A DNA stretch of 64,000 nt from Endozoicomonas sp965208385 (GTDB lineage: Bacteria > Pseudomonadota > Gammaproteobacteria > Pseudomonadales > Endozoicomonadaceae): positions 195,727-259,726 of the forward strand of contig CBDBOO010000092.1 in assembly GCA_965208385.1 (NCBI GenBank). Direction: 5' to 3'. Both the position numbers and the translations under genes were made by a program. The first letter of the stretch is position 1; every line of letters begins with the position of its first letter. Under the pieces are notes generated by a model. That model was not told the origin of the DNA and did no database searches. It worked only from the letters and a program-made list of their open reading frames with translations. This document shows positions 26,221 to 36,484 of this stretch, in pieces.

Positions 26221-26886
26221 TTGAACCCTAAAATAGATTTTATTGTCCCTCCCTGCCTGGAAGAGCTCAGAGAGCTCTTTCGGGATGATCACCTGGTGGT
26301 GGTTGACAAGCCCGCAGGCCTGTTAAGTGTTCCCGGCAGGCCGCCTAATGATAAAGACAGTGCTCTCGGGCGATTGCAGAAAATCAATGCGGAAACCCGG
26401 GCGGTTCACCGTCTGGATATGTCGACCTCTGGAATCATGGTGTTTGGATTGCATGCCGACAGCCATCGGGCGTTGAGTCGCCAGTTTCAGGATAGAAAAG
26501 TTGCCAAGACGTACGAAGCTGAAGTCTGGAATACACCTGAAACGGAAAAGGGTGAAATCAGCCTGCCGGTTCGCTGCGACTGGCCTAACAGGCCCCGCCA
26601 GATGGTCGATCATGAACTGGGGAAATCAGCGTTAACCCGATACATCCGAATCAATAATAGTCGTGAACATTACGGCCGTGTTGAACTGGAACCGGTGACC
26701 GGCCGCTCCCACCAGCTTCGGGTACATCTTGCAGAAATTGGTCATCCCATACTGGGTTGCGAATTTTATGCACATTCTGAAGCAAAATCCGCAGCATCAA
26801 GACTCCATCTTCATGCACGGGAATTATCGTTCTATCACCCTGAAAGTAATGAAAAACTGTCATTTCACAGTCCAGTACCTTTTTAA
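26221..26886 (+). CDS. rluA: RluA-family pseudouridine synthase
   Basis: Converts uridine to pseudouridine in RNA; E. coli RluA acts on 23S rRNA U746 and tRNA U32. The length (221) matches RluA (219). The catalytic aspartate is D66 in HRLDMSTSG, and VDKPAGLLSVPGR and GRSHQLRVH are the other family motifs. There is no S4 domain, as expected for RluA. The frame begins with TTG at 26221; no nearby ATG keeps the N-terminal residues. The paralogous role of other RluA-family members cannot be excluded. Confidence 0.85.
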   Translation: MNPKIDFIVPPCLEELRELFRDDHLVVVDKPAGLLSVPGRPPNDKDSALGRLQKINAETRAVHRLDMSTSGIMVFGLHADSHRALSRQFQDRKVAKTYEAEVWNTPETEKGEISLPVRCDWPNRPRQMVDHELGKSALTRYIRINNSREHYGRVELEPVTGRSHQLRVHLAEIGHPILGCEFYAHSEAKSAASRLHLHARELSFYHPESNEKLSFHSPVPF

Positions 26887-26978
26887 TATGACCTGTTTAA
26901 CATGACCTGCTTAACATAACCTGCCTTATCGCAGGGTTACTTATTTGAGAGAGAAAAATTGCTGCTTTGATCAATTGC

Positions 26979-28364
26979 AGTATTTTCCAATCCTAAAATG
27001 AGCCTGAAAGAAGCATAAGCCAGTGCGCTCAGGCCTTTCGTTCAAAAATGGTTTTAAAAAGTGATTCTCGTGCAGACTGAAGCCTTTCTGCTGCTTCATT
27101 ATCGCTCATAGAATCAGCCTTTGCTTGTAGAGCTTCAAGAGTGATTCCTTTCTTCAAATATTTTGCACTTTTTGGTAATGATTTGAATTTTTCGTACGGT
27201 GTCATCATATTTTCATAAAGATACTTTTTTCTCTCCTTACCTTTCTTGTCTACGACAGTTTCAGCAAAGAAACAGGGCCTGTGATAATTCAGGTAGGGGG
27301 TGAGATATTTTCGATTGAATTCATTTACTTCTGTCGCATATTTTTGTGGAATATGGGCATAACCAAGTATCTTTCTTATAACTGCACCGTTTTTACATTC
27401 TGCAAGCGCGTTGTCGTTTGTTTTTCTTGATCTTGATTTCGTGAATTTTATATGAAGATTGTCGAGTAGTTTTGCTACGCTATAATTTATATACTCTGAT
27501 CCGTTATCCGAGTGAAAACCCTGTAATTTAAAGGGGAAAGCTGCCAGAATCTCTTCAAGCACAGGGATCAGAAAGGCTTCGCTAATTCTCTCCACTGTGC
27601 AAACAATCTGGAATTGAGTCATCTCATCAACAGCATTAATGTGATACAAACCTTTCACTTTGTCTTTATCACCCTGATGAACCGTATCGATTCGAATAAA
27701 ACCTGGTTGTCCTTCAGGAGCTGGACGACGACGTGTGCCAATGGCTCGCTTTACTGGACGTGTGCAGTCCTTGTGGGTTCGGATATTACGATATGTATTT
27801 GATTGCCTGAGATTGTAGAGGTGTGAAACCGAGATGCCGGCCAGTCGCTCGTAACGCTCGTCACCCCGTAAAAAAGCCCTTTCACAGAGTTTCTTAATGG
27901 CTACCCCATTCAGGTCGTTATGCAATCGATCCGTCTCAGCCAGAAGCCTTGTATCGGCCTTGGTGTATTTGGATTTGAAACCATTGATTGTGCGCTGTTT
28001 ACGCTTCAGAGTCCCCTTCGACTGACAGGCATGAATAAGGCGGGTAATCTGCGATCTTGAGTAGCCTGTAGCCACTGCGAGATAACGCTTAATGAGCCCC
28101 TTGTCGGGCCTGCTGAGCGCTCGATATTTGAAGTACCTTAAAGTCACCTCAACCCACTGATAACATTCATCTTTTGATTCCCATCCGGGCTCAATATCAG
28201 GGGCGTAATGAAGCAGTTCTTGCACTTGTGACAGTGTCTTTATGAGCCTTGTATTCATGATAACTTTCATCCTGTAATCATGGACGAAAGATCCAATTGC
28301 GGCGGGCTCATTTCATATTGGAAATTAGAGCCTCCTTTAGGCTCATTTCATATTGGAAGAGACT
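26979..28364 (-). mobile_element. DDE insertion sequence, copy B (1386 bp, intact)
   Basis: Same ends as copy A (AGTATTTTCCAATCC ... TTGGAAGAGACT) with its own 5-base duplication ATTGC (26974-26978 and 28365-28369). It lacks the two internal duplications of copy A and is the reference form. It lies between rluA and ybiT. Confidence 0.93.
27029..28270 (-). CDS. DDE (rve-fold) transposase
   Basis: A 413-residue transposase with an N-terminal helix-turn-helix region (YLAVATGYSRSQITRLI) and an integrase-type core: IDTVHQGD, FHSDNGSEY and the Glu in NALAECKNG give the D-D-E triad. Copies A and B are identical in the shared parts as far as I compared. The layout is IS481/IS3-like, but I do not assign a family. 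Confidence 0.88.
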   Translation of the reverse strand: MKVIMNTRLIKTLSQVQELLHYAPDIEPGWESKDECYQWVEVTLRYFKYRALSRPDKGLIKRYLAVATGYSRSQITRLIHACQSKGTLKRKQRTINGFKSKYTKADTRLLAETDRLHNDLNGVAIKKLCERAFLRGDERYERLAGISVSHLYNLRQSNTYRNIRTHKDCTRPVKRAIGTRRRPAPEGQPGFIRIDTVHQGDKDKVKGLYHINAVDEMTQFQIVCTVERISEAFLIPVLEEILAAFPFKLQGFHSDNGSEYINYSVAKLLDNLHIKFTKSRSRKTNDNALAECKNGAVIRKILGYAHIPQKYATEVNEFNRKYLTPYLNYHRPCFFAETVVDKKGKERKKYLYENMMTPYEKFKSLPKSAKYLKKGITLEALQAKADSMSDNEAAERLQSARESLFKTIFERKA

Positions 28365-28497
28365 ATTGCTGTTAATTTTTCACTAACGCTCTATTATTAA
28401 ATTTCCTTAATTACCTAATTGAACAAATGGACTTTGCCCTGTAGTCTGCGCGGCTGATTTACATTTTTACGAACTTACAAAATTTCAGGATAACAAT

Positions 28498-30096
28498 TTG
28501 ATTTCTACAGCCAATATCACCATGCAGTTCGGGGACAAACCCCTGTTTGAAGATATCTCTGTCAAGTTTGGCGAAGGTAATCGCTACGGACTCATTGGCG
28601 CCAACGGTTGTGGCAAATCCACCCTGATGAAGATCCTGAGTGGCGAGCTGGAAGCCAGCGCCGGCAGCGTCAGTAAAGATTCCAACGAACGAATGGCCAA
28701 ACTGAATCAGGATCAATTCGCCTACGAAGAATACAACGTCATTGATACCGTCATCATGGGGCACGCCGAGCTCTGGAAAGTCAAAGCAGAGCGTGATGCC
28801 ATTTATGCCAAACTCGACATGTCTGAAGAAGAAGGCATGAGAGTAGCCGACCTGGAAGTACAGTTTGGTGAAATGGACGGATATTCTGCCGAGGCCCGTG
28901 CCGGTGAACTGTTGCTGGGACTGGATATTCCCCTCGAGCAGCACTATGGCCTGATGAGTGCTGTTGCTCCGGGCTGGAAGCTTCGTGTTCTGCTGGCTCA
29001 GGTGCTGTTTGCCGATCCGGACATTATGTTGCTGGACGAACCCACCAACAACCTGGACATTAATGCTATTCGCTGGCTTGAAGATATTCTCAAGCAGCGT
29101 GACTGCACTATGATTATCATTTCTCACGATCGCCATTTCCTGAACAGTGTCTGTACTCATATGGCCGATCTGGATTATGGAAAGCTGCAGGTTCTTCCGG
29201 GTAACTATGACGAATACATGACGGCAGCTACCCAGGTTCGTGAGCGTCAACAGTCTGATAACGCCAAGAAGAAGGCTCAGATTGCTGAATTACAATCCTT
29301 TGTCAGCCGTTTCTCTGCCAACGCATCAAAAGCCAAACAGGCCACATCCCGCGCCAAGCAGATTGATAAAATAAAACTGGAAGAGATCAAACCCTCCAGT
29401 CGTCAGAATCCATTTATCCGGTTTGAACAGGAAAAGAAACTGTTCCGGAATGCTCTGATTGTTGAAAAGATGAACCAGGGTTACGAAGCAGAAACCCTGC
29501 TCAAAGATGTCAATCTCATGGTAGAAGTGGGTGAGCGTATCGCCATTATCGGTCAGAACGGTATTGGTAAAACCACCCTGCTGCACACCCTGGCTAACCG
29601 CATGGAAGCAAAGTCAGGCACCATCAAATGGTCTGAAAATGCCAATATAGGCTATTACGCTCAGAACCACAGTGATGAGTTCGAAAAAGATCTTACTCTG
29701 TTCGACTGGATGAGCCGGTGGATGAATGAAGGCGATGATGAACAGGCCATTCGTGGTGTTCTTGGACGCATGCTGTTCTCCCAGAGTGATATCAAGAAAT
29801 CAGTTAAAGTTATTTCCGGTGGTGAGCAGGGGAGAATGCTGTTTGGAAAACTGATTCAGCAAAGACCTAATATCCTGTTGCTGGATGAGCCGACTAACCA
29901 CATGGATATGGAATCCATTGAATCTCTCAATCTGGCATTGGAAAACTATCCGGGAACACTGATGTTTGTATCCCATGATCGCCAGTTTGTTTCCTCTCTG
30001 GCTACCCGTATTATCGAGATCAAAGATAATGGCATTGTGGATTTCCACGGTTCCTACGACGATTACCTGCGCAGCCAGGGTGTTGTAGAAGCATAA
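28498..30096 (+). CDS. ybiT: ABC-F family ATPase YbiT
   Basis: A 532-residue soluble protein with two ABC cassettes: Walker A GANGCGKST and GQNGIGKTT, signature ISGGEQGRM in the second, and Walker B LLLDEPTNNLD and LLLDEPTNHMD. Close to E. coli YbiT from end to end (AEARAGELLLG, QSFVSRFSANASKAKQATSRA). ABC-F proteins bind ribosomes and affect translation; YbiT's specific job is less clear. The frame starts at TTG 28498 with AGGA 8 bases upstream. A transposon ends 133 bases upstream. Confidence 0.92.
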   Translation: MISTANITMQFGDKPLFEDISVKFGEGNRYGLIGANGCGKSTLMKILSGELEASAGSVSKDSNERMAKLNQDQFAYEEYNVIDTVIMGHAELWKVKAERDAIYAKLDMSEEEGMRVADLEVQFGEMDGYSAEARAGELLLGLDIPLEQHYGLMSAVAPGWKLRVLLAQVLFADPDIMLLDEPTNNLDINAIRWLEDILKQRDCTMIIISHDRHFLNSVCTHMADLDYGKLQVLPGNYDEYMTAATQVRERQQSDNAKKKAQIAELQSFVSRFSANASKAKQATSRAKQIDKIKLEEIKPSSRQNPFIRFEQEKKLFRNALIVEKMNQGYEAETLLKDVNLMVEVGERIAIIGQNGIGKTTLLHTLANRMEAKSGTIKWSENANIGYYAQNHSDEFEKDLTLFDWMSRWMNEGDDEQAIRGVLGRMLFSQSDIKKSVKVISGGEQGRMLFGKLIQQRPNILLLDEPTNHMDMESIESLNLALENYPGTLMFVSHDRQFVSSLATRIIEIKDNGIVDFHGSYDDYLRSQGVVEA

Positions 30097-30180
30097 CTGC
30101 CCTTCTTATGCACAAAAACAGAGCGCAGAAACAACATCAGATCGACAATGCGTAATCTGATGTTCTTCTGACTCTACATT

Positions 30181-30224
30181 AAGGCCTGACTGCGAACAGG
30201 ATTCACAGTCAGGCCTGCCTTTTC
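30181..30224 (+). terminator. Hairpin terminator after ybiT
   Basis: AGGCCTGACTG and CAGTCAGGCCT pair around a 13-base loop, followed by GCCTTTTCT. A second weaker stem (ACATCAGAT / ATCTGATGT) precedes it at about 30134-30165. Confidence 0.65.
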
Positions 30225-30330
30225 TCCAACACTCTTCTCTATTTACCTTTCAAATAGGTGCAATCCTTAATACTGCACTAACGTACAATTATTGATACTG
30301 AGCCCACTATTCGTTCACCGGGTCCGGTTA

Positions 30331-31686
30331 ATGTCGCCAAATGCAATCACGACGCGCATACATTCAAACCCCTCTATATTCAGAAACCGCAATACCTTGA
30401 AGCTCTGTAAAATTCTGACCCTCACCGCTGCCGGTATCTTTCTCTCTGGTGCAGTTAACGCCCAGGTTCCGTCTGAATCTCCCGGTTCGAAAACTACAGA
30501 AACTGTCCGGTTCCTTGATCTGGTTACGGAAGAACAACTGGATGGCCCGGAAAAAGATCCATTACAGGCCGTTATCGAACAGCAGGCTGATAATAATCTC
30601 TGGCATGAATACCCCATCGATAGCAATGACAGTATCGAGAAGATATTTCTGAACGAAGGATTGTCACAGCTGGATTTAATGAAGCTTCTGGAAGTAGAGG
30701 ATGGCATTGGATTTCTGACCAATTTGAATAATGCTGAATACCTTCGCTACCAGCTGAACGACAACAATCGCCTTATTCTTCTGGATATCCGGCTTAACTC
30801 TGGTGAAGTTCAGCGTTTTGAGCGTCATGATACTGATGACTTCACGCTGAATTCTGTCGAGAGGATAATAAAAACCGAGGTGTCGAAAATTGAAGGCTCC
30901 ATTGTTGGTAGTTTTTATCAGAGTGGAAAACGGGCGGGATTGTCTGTCTCAACCATTCAACAATACGCCAATATTTTTCAGTGGCAGATTAATTTTAATC
31001 GTGATCTTCGTACGGGCGATCGCTTCGAGCTACTACTTCAACAGCCCTCTGAAAAAAGCAATGGTAATACCAGTCTGATAGTCGCCGCCCGACTGATTCA
31101 GAAGAACCGGACATTCACTGCTATACGCTATAACGACGGCCAGTATTACACAGAAAAGGGCAGGCTTTTGGGTAGCAGTTTTTCCCGTTTCCCTCTTAGT
31201 GGAACAGAACGAGTCAGTTCCGGCTTTAACCTGAAACGGAAACATCCCATAACGGGGAAGGTTCGAGCACACAAAGGCACAGACTGGGCGGCACCTATTG
31301 GCACCCCCATTGTTGCAACGGCTGACGGGATGGTAATTAAAGCCGTGAAAAATCACCCTGCGGCAGGAAACTACCTTGAAATTCGAAACGGACGACGATA
31401 TGTCACCCGCTTCCTGCACATGAACGCCCTGAATGTAAAAGCTGGTGATATGGTTAAACAGGGCGATATTATTGGTACCACCGGCAATACCGGATTGTCC
31501 ACCGGACCTCACCTTCACTATGAAATGTACGTTGACGGTCGCCCGGTAAATGCCATGAAAGTAAAATTGCCAGCCGGAAACGTTCTGGAAGGAAGAGAAC
31601 TGGAAGAATTCGTACAATTGACCAGACCGATAGTAGTCCGGCTCAGTGAAACAAAAAACAAAAGGCTTTCTCTGGTAAAAAACTAG
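30331..31686 (+). CDS. M23-family murein endopeptidase (MepM-like)
   Basis: A 451-residue periplasmic or membrane-anchored protein. After an N-terminal hydrophobic segment (ILTLTAAGIFLSGAVNA) come a helical region, an OapA/MepM-like middle domain (YANIFQWQINFNRDLRTGDRF) and the LytM/M23 core: HKGTDWAAPIGTP (zinc His and Asp) and GPHLHYEMYVDG (HxH). Such enzymes cut peptide cross-links in peptidoglycan. ATG 30331 was preferred to the upstream TTG 30292, but neither has a strong ribosome site. Confidence 0.85.
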   Translation: MSPNAITTRIHSNPSIFRNRNTLKLCKILTLTAAGIFLSGAVNAQVPSESPGSKTTETVRFLDLVTEEQLDGPEKDPLQAVIEQQADNNLWHEYPIDSNDSIEKIFLNEGLSQLDLMKLLEVEDGIGFLTNLNNAEYLRYQLNDNNRLILLDIRLNSGEVQRFERHDTDDFTLNSVERIIKTEVSKIEGSIVGSFYQSGKRAGLSVSTIQQYANIFQWQINFNRDLRTGDRFELLLQQPSEKSNGNTSLIVAARLIQKNRTFTAIRYNDGQYYTEKGRLLGSSFSRFPLSGTERVSSGFNLKRKHPITGKVRAHKGTDWAAPIGTPIVATADGMVIKAVKNHPAAGNYLEIRNGRRYVTRFLHMNALNVKAGDMVKQGDIIGTTGNTGLSTGPHLHYEMYVDGRPVNAMKVKLPAGNVLEGRELEEFVQLTRPIVVRLSETKNKRLSLVKN

Positions 31687-31845
31687 CATGCACGACACAC
31701 GACTATTGATCAGCTGATATAACCCGAAAACAATCTGGAAAATCTCTGAACCTCTCGCTGCCTCCTTTTCCTGAGGCAGCTCTTCCCGCTTGATTCTTTA
31801 TGATTTCTGTTCACGCATTTCCCGATTCTGGCAGACTGAAGTGTA

Positions 31846-32007
31846 ATACCATTGCCGGTTTCTAATATGCGTTATGAGCATGGCTTTTCAGACACAGAGA
31901 CAAGGCGGAGTGACGAGTCATAGCCGTAGCTATGGCGAGGAACTCCAACGCAGGATCTGAGTCTGAAAAGGCAGCGCAATAGCATAATTAGAATTCGGAA
32001 ATGGTAT
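31846..32007. repeat. 162 bp palindromic dispersed repeat, copy 2
   Basis: Nearly identical to 5281-5442, in the same orientation, between the M23 gene and the secreted protease gene. The rest of the 31687-32529 stretch has no gene I can support; its 3' part is the leader described separately. Confidence 0.8.
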
Positions 32008-32436
32008 AAATCCCCTCTCTATCCTCCATCTCATACACATTAATGTTCCTGATCAAAATCCGTTCTCAAATATGCTTATGCGTTGTGCATATTTTTAACA
32101 AAATATATAAATATGAGACGACATTCACATTAATAAAACGACGTTTATTGTATATTTACCTGCGTACACAATTCGTACATGGGCGCTCATGAGAGCAGGT
32201 GTTTGAATAATTTCCTGCTTATTCATTGTTAATTCTTATGAACGTCATTGAGTTAAGGGATACAAGAGCAAAAACAAATGACGCCGAAACAGAATGACGA
32301 AACAGCCATTTTGTTCAGTTCTCAAACGGAGTCTCACAGTCCCTACAGAACACAGGCGTCATTGAAAAACAAAATTTAATATCTTGTTTTCTCATAAGAA
32401 AAATTTAAAGAGGCAGGTAAAACCTACCCGGTATAT

Positions 32437-32507
32437 GGAGGAAGCGGTTTGACTGTCTCAGCATATACAGCTTCCTCCAGCCAGTCTGACTGGCATTTTT
32501 ATTTTCT
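32437..32507 (+). promoter_or_regulatory. Attenuator-like leader before the secreted protease
   Basis: GGAGGAAGC (32437-32445) can pair with GCTTCCTCC (32470-32478). Right after it, GCCAGTC (32480-32486) pairs with GACTGGC (32488-32494), followed by ATTTTTATTTTCT, an intrinsic-terminator shape. The protease start is only 36 bases past the second stem. The pair of adjacent hairpins suggests regulated read-through. Confidence 0.4.
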
Positions 32508-32529
32508 AAAAATAAGGAGTAATGACTTA

Positions 32530-35500
32530 ATGTCGTCATTGAAAAAATCGTGGCTAAAGCCGGCAATCTTATTGCCGCTGGCTTTTGCTGTACAAAGTGC
32601 CATGGCCATCAACATCGTTCCCGATGATGATGGTTTTGCTCGTGGAGGAAAGCATGCGCATAAAGACTTTGCCTCCAAAAATACACTGGTTGTCAAAAAC
32701 TCTCACAATATCAGCTTTGATCGAAAGTCATATTTGACCTTTGACCTCAGCAGTGTTGATCTGGAATCTCTGGACAGGGTTTCATTGAAACTTTATGCCA
32801 AAAAGATCAAAAAAACTATCACGTTAAATGTTATGCAGACTCAAAATTCCTGGTCAGGAAAACTGAACTGGAATACAGCACCAGGAGCAAATCCAGGTGC
32901 CGGTGTTGCAAGACTGTCCCTGAAACCTCAAACCAATAAATGGGTTGAAGTGGACATTACCGAACTGGCGAAGTCCACCAAAGGCAACACCCTGTCTCTG
33001 GTTATTGAGAATCCTCAAGCCGGCAGTGGTAACGGAGCTACGTTCAGAAGTCTGGAAAGCAGCGATGCGCCTCAATTGGTAGTAACCAATAAAACAGCTA
33101 CTGCGCCTGTAGTTATTATTGAGCCAGAACAAACAGCCCCAGTACCAGAACCAGGTAATGAAGTTGTTATTGTGCCAACGCCTGATACTGCAATTCCAGT
33201 TGTAACACTTCCCACTGGAAACGCTGGTGGTACACCAGACACTGATACCGGAGATGCTTTTGACCCGGGCCTGCCAGTAGTTGATAAGCCAGCTGATGAT
33301 AACGGCAGTAATCCGGTTGTCGGCAGCGGTGTTATTTCCGGAAACATTACCGGCCTGTCTGTGGACCGAGCGGTGATTACCGCCAGTGGTCGGGGCGAGT
33401 TGCATACAGTTCTGGTGGACGGTGACAGCTTCAGATTCAACAATCTGAATCCTGATATCGAGTACACCATTAAGGTACAGGCTAAAGGCCTGCGCCTGAA
33501 AGGACTGATCACCACTACACCGGATCGGGATCAACTTAGCCTGCTTATGCAGCCTATGCCAAACCTGATCAGTGATGATACTTTCCACTTTATCTGGAAC
33601 GGCGAAGGTGAAAACGTCAGTGGTCTTGAATATGCCTCTGCTGTTAATAAACCGATCAAAGTTACAATCCACGGTGTTGAAAAAGAAGTCCCCAGCATTG
33701 CTGCAGCACAAATGCTGTTCCGTGACTTTGGTATTGTTCTGGATGACAGCGGTGACCTCCCCTGGACTCAGGATCATGCCTATCGTCTTCTGGAAACCTT
33801 CCGTCAGGTTCCCCAGAGACATTGCTATAATGGTCCAAACGTAGGTATTGGTCTGCGCTGCAAGGGTAAGGACGTTGATAATACTGTCTGGAAACTGAGC
33901 ACCAGAGATCTCCATAATGATATCCAGATTGATAATGAAAATATCACCCTGGGAATTGATACATTTACCTATGCCAACCCGGCTATTGCTACCGTTGATG
34001 GTCGTAAGGGTCGCTTCTTCTCCAAGCGTCTGCACCATGCCGTAGTCAGAAAGATTACCAATAATGGTAATGACCTGAAGATGGCCAACTTTATTCTTGA
34101 GAATCGTTTCGGTGTTACCATTGATACTCGCAAGAATACGCCCTGGTCCAATCTCTCCAAAGTGTATCGTGATGTTGCCGTTACTGGCGTAGACCGTGAC
34201 TCTTCGGCATGGCAGTCCTTTGCTCCAGAAGAAATTCTGATTGTTATCAACCAGTTCGAAGAAATGCCAACAGGCATGCACATGATCCGTGCTGGCAAAA
34301 ATAACGAGAAAGGCCTGAAGTACCTGTTCCGTCGCAAGAACGGTCATGATCATCCGCTTTACCCTGGAGCTCCTGCTGTTGCATGGCCTGGCGCCGGTTA
34401 CATCGAGTTCATGGAAATTGCTTTCAAAGGCGACAACCTCGAGCACATGCAACGTCTGGTTCTGCACGAAAAATCTCACTTCCTGTGGCATTACCGTATA
34501 ACAGAAGCCCAGAAGGAAGAATGGTATAAATTCTCCGACTGGTATCGTCTCGACAGTAAAGAGATGGAGCACTACTACGACTTGCCTTACGACCCCAGTG
34601 GCGGTGAAGATGGTACGCATCGTTCCGGTTTTAATCCGGCTACTTTGAATGCCCATGTTTATGAGAAAGATGGCTGGTCAGCCCGCAAGACCACTAACTT
34701 TGTTTCTGCTTACGCTCAGCTGAAAAATCCAAATGAAGATATGGCGGAAAGTATCTCTTACTTCCTGCTGAACCCTGACAAACTGCGTTCACGTGCTCCT
34801 GGTAAATATGAGTTTATCAAAGAGCGTCTGATGGCTGGCGTTATGTATCTTCAGGAAATCCGTGATGACCTGACCTTTGAAGTACTGAATCTTCACCCGG
34901 ATTACATTTATCCTGGCAAGATCAAGAGTGTTGAGATCAAAGTTGAAGGCCAGGCAGGCGACAACAAACGGGTAACTGTAGATCTGGAATTGCATACCAC
35001 CAAGGAAAACTGTTCTTCAGATTCCTGCATGGAAGGTGCATCCAAAGGTTACACCCGTCTGTACAGCGAAGCGGGTACAATTATCGACATGAACTTCTTC
35101 CCGGTTGATGGTGGCAAACTGTCCCATAAACTAAGAGGTACTGTTACCATCCCGAATACCGCCAAGAATGGCTGGTGGGCACCTGCACAGATCAAGCTTA
35201 GAGACGAAGTCGGCAATGAGCGCTACCAGCGCAATACCGATTACGGCTGGCAGCTGTTTGTTAACAACCCTGCAGAAGATACTGATGCTCCAAGGTATAT
35301 GGACAACTCGCTGACCGTTGATCTGAGCGATCCAAAACCTGTTGAGATAAAAAATGGTGACTTCTCACGCACGCTGAATCAGGATAATTGCGAAGGTTAC
35401 AGCAGTAAATCTGCACAATGTCGCATGGTTCGTACCCTGACAGCTCACTGGGATGTTGATGAAGATGTGAAAATGGGTAACTGGCCCTGCTTCACCAGAA

Positions 35501-36168
35501 CCAAGTCTGATGACTACAGAGACTACTCTCGCGATAAGTATGGTTCATTCACCAAGAATGTTGATGGTGTGATTGATGGTCAGTGTGAGACCAGCGTCTT
35601 CACCACTGAATACTACCGTACCGGCGAATATGAAGTAGCATTCCTGAGCATGAGTGACCAGGCCCTGAACCGTGGTGGTGCACAGTTCGCTGATGATCAT
35701 AATACCTATGAAGCTTCACCAAAGGTTCTTATTGATAACAGCAACGCTAACCCGGATACCCGTGGTCCTGAAGCTAACATTCAGGCCTGCAGTAGTGGTG
35801 ATGATGAGCAATGCATTCATGTTGAAGCAACACCAGCCAACGCCGAAAAGCCTGACGGTGAAACCAATGTGGTCCTGACTTTCTGGGCCCGTGATGACAA
35901 GTCTGGTTTAGACAGTGCCAATTACATCCTGAGAGACCCTCAGGGTAAGCAGCACTCTTACCGCGTTGACCACAACAACACCCATACTCTGTTCTTCAAT
36001 GGTGAACCAACTACCTGGAAGAAGTATGTTGGCAAAGCCACCCTGCCAAAGGGTTCTGCGCCTGGTACCTGGGGTGTATCTGAAATGACACTGCACGACA
36101 AAGCAGGAAACAAAACTGCTTATGACTTTACTGAAACTGTGATTTTTGAGCCTTTCGAGGTGGAATAA
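32530..36168 (+). CDS. Large secreted zinc-metalloprotease-like protein with N-terminal CBM96-like domain
   Basis: A 1212-residue exported protein; ATG 32530 has AAGGAG about 10 bases upstream and opens a clear signal peptide (LKPAILLPLAFAVQSAMA). Residues about 20-185 form a DNRLRE/CBM96-like carbohydrate-binding domain (SYLTFDLSSV, NWNTAPGA). A Pro/Thr-rich linker and a small beta domain follow. The catalytic region holds HEKSH (zinc His 646 and 650) with a likely third ligand in NEDMAES. Several Ig-like beta domains make up the C-terminal 350 residues. The substrate is unknown. With a complete type II secretion operon 1.3 kb away, it is a natural candidate substrate (inference). Confidence 0.75.
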   Translation: MSSLKKSWLKPAILLPLAFAVQSAMAINIVPDDDGFARGGKHAHKDFASKNTLVVKNSHNISFDRKSYLTFDLSSVDLESLDRVSLKLYAKKIKKTITLNVMQTQNSWSGKLNWNTAPGANPGAGVARLSLKPQTNKWVEVDITELAKSTKGNTLSLVIENPQAGSGNGATFRSLESSDAPQLVVTNKTATAPVVIIEPEQTAPVPEPGNEVVIVPTPDTAIPVVTLPTGNAGGTPDTDTGDAFDPGLPVVDKPADDNGSNPVVGSGVISGNITGLSVDRAVITASGRGELHTVLVDGDSFRFNNLNPDIEYTIKVQAKGLRLKGLITTTPDRDQLSLLMQPMPNLISDDTFHFIWNGEGENVSGLEYASAVNKPIKVTIHGVEKEVPSIAAAQMLFRDFGIVLDDSGDLPWTQDHAYRLLETFRQVPQRHCYNGPNVGIGLRCKGKDVDNTVWKLSTRDLHNDIQIDNENITLGIDTFTYANPAIATVDGRKGRFFSKRLHHAVVRKITNNGNDLKMANFILENRFGVTIDTRKNTPWSNLSKVYRDVAVTGVDRDSSAWQSFAPEEILIVINQFEEMPTGMHMIRAGKNNEKGLKYLFRRKNGHDHPLYPGAPAVAWPGAGYIEFMEIAFKGDNLEHMQRLVLHEKSHFLWHYRITEAQKEEWYKFSDWYRLDSKEMEHYYDLPYDPSGGEDGTHRSGFNPATLNAHVYEKDGWSARKTTNFVSAYAQLKNPNEDMAESISYFLLNPDKLRSRAPGKYEFIKERLMAGVMYLQEIRDDLTFEVLNLHPDYIYPGKIKSVEIKVEGQAGDNKRVTVDLELHTTKENCSSDSCMEGASKGYTRLYSEAGTIIDMNFFPVDGGKLSHKLRGTVTIPNTAKNGWWAPAQIKLRDEVGNERYQRNTDYGWQLFVNNPAEDTDAPRYMDNSLTVDLSDPKPVEIKNGDFSRTLNQDNCEGYSSKSAQCRMVRTLTAHWDVDEDVKMGNWPCFTRTKSDDYRDYSRDKYGSFTKNVDGVIDGQCETSVFTTEYYRTGEYEVAFLSMSDQALNRGGAQFADDHNTYEASPKVLIDNSNANPDTRGPEANIQACSSGDDEQCIHVEATPANAEKPDGETNVVLTFWARDDKSGLDSANYILRDPQGKQHSYRVDHNNTHTLFFNGEPTTWKKYVGKATLPKGSAPGTWGVSEMTLHDKAGNKTAYDFTETVIFEPFEVE

Positions 36169-36255
36169 ATCTGTCTGAATAGACCCAGAGTATTTGGAGG
36201 TGCAGCCAACAACACTGCATCTTCAAAGACAACGGGATTAGACGGTTTTGGTTGT

Positions 36256-36295
36256 AAGGCTTAACCCTTTCGGGTTAAGCCTTTTGCTATTTTCC
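36256..36295 (+). terminator. Strong intrinsic terminator
   Basis: AAGGCTTAACCC and GGGTTAAGCCTT form a perfect 12-base stem with a TTTC loop, followed by TTGCTATTTT. It lies 88 bases after the protease stop. Confidence 0.85.
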
Positions 36296-36484
36296 CGTGT
36301 CATTCTGTAATTCAGGCAATTGATATTGAACTATTTTTTACGAGATTACCCTGACTTTATAAACGTCTTCTGTAGTATGAACAATAAATCTCAGTTTGCA
36401 CGCTCTCATCAGTATTGGAACAACCTGTCTGAAGTCGCCGCCCCAACCTGTATCTGTTGCACCTTAACGTTCCGGAGAAAATAA

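Noticed and set aside
32854..34656. 600-residue minus-strand frame within the exoprotein gene
   Set aside because: Long, but antisense to a gene with signal peptide, domains and ribosome site; composition is not protein-like.
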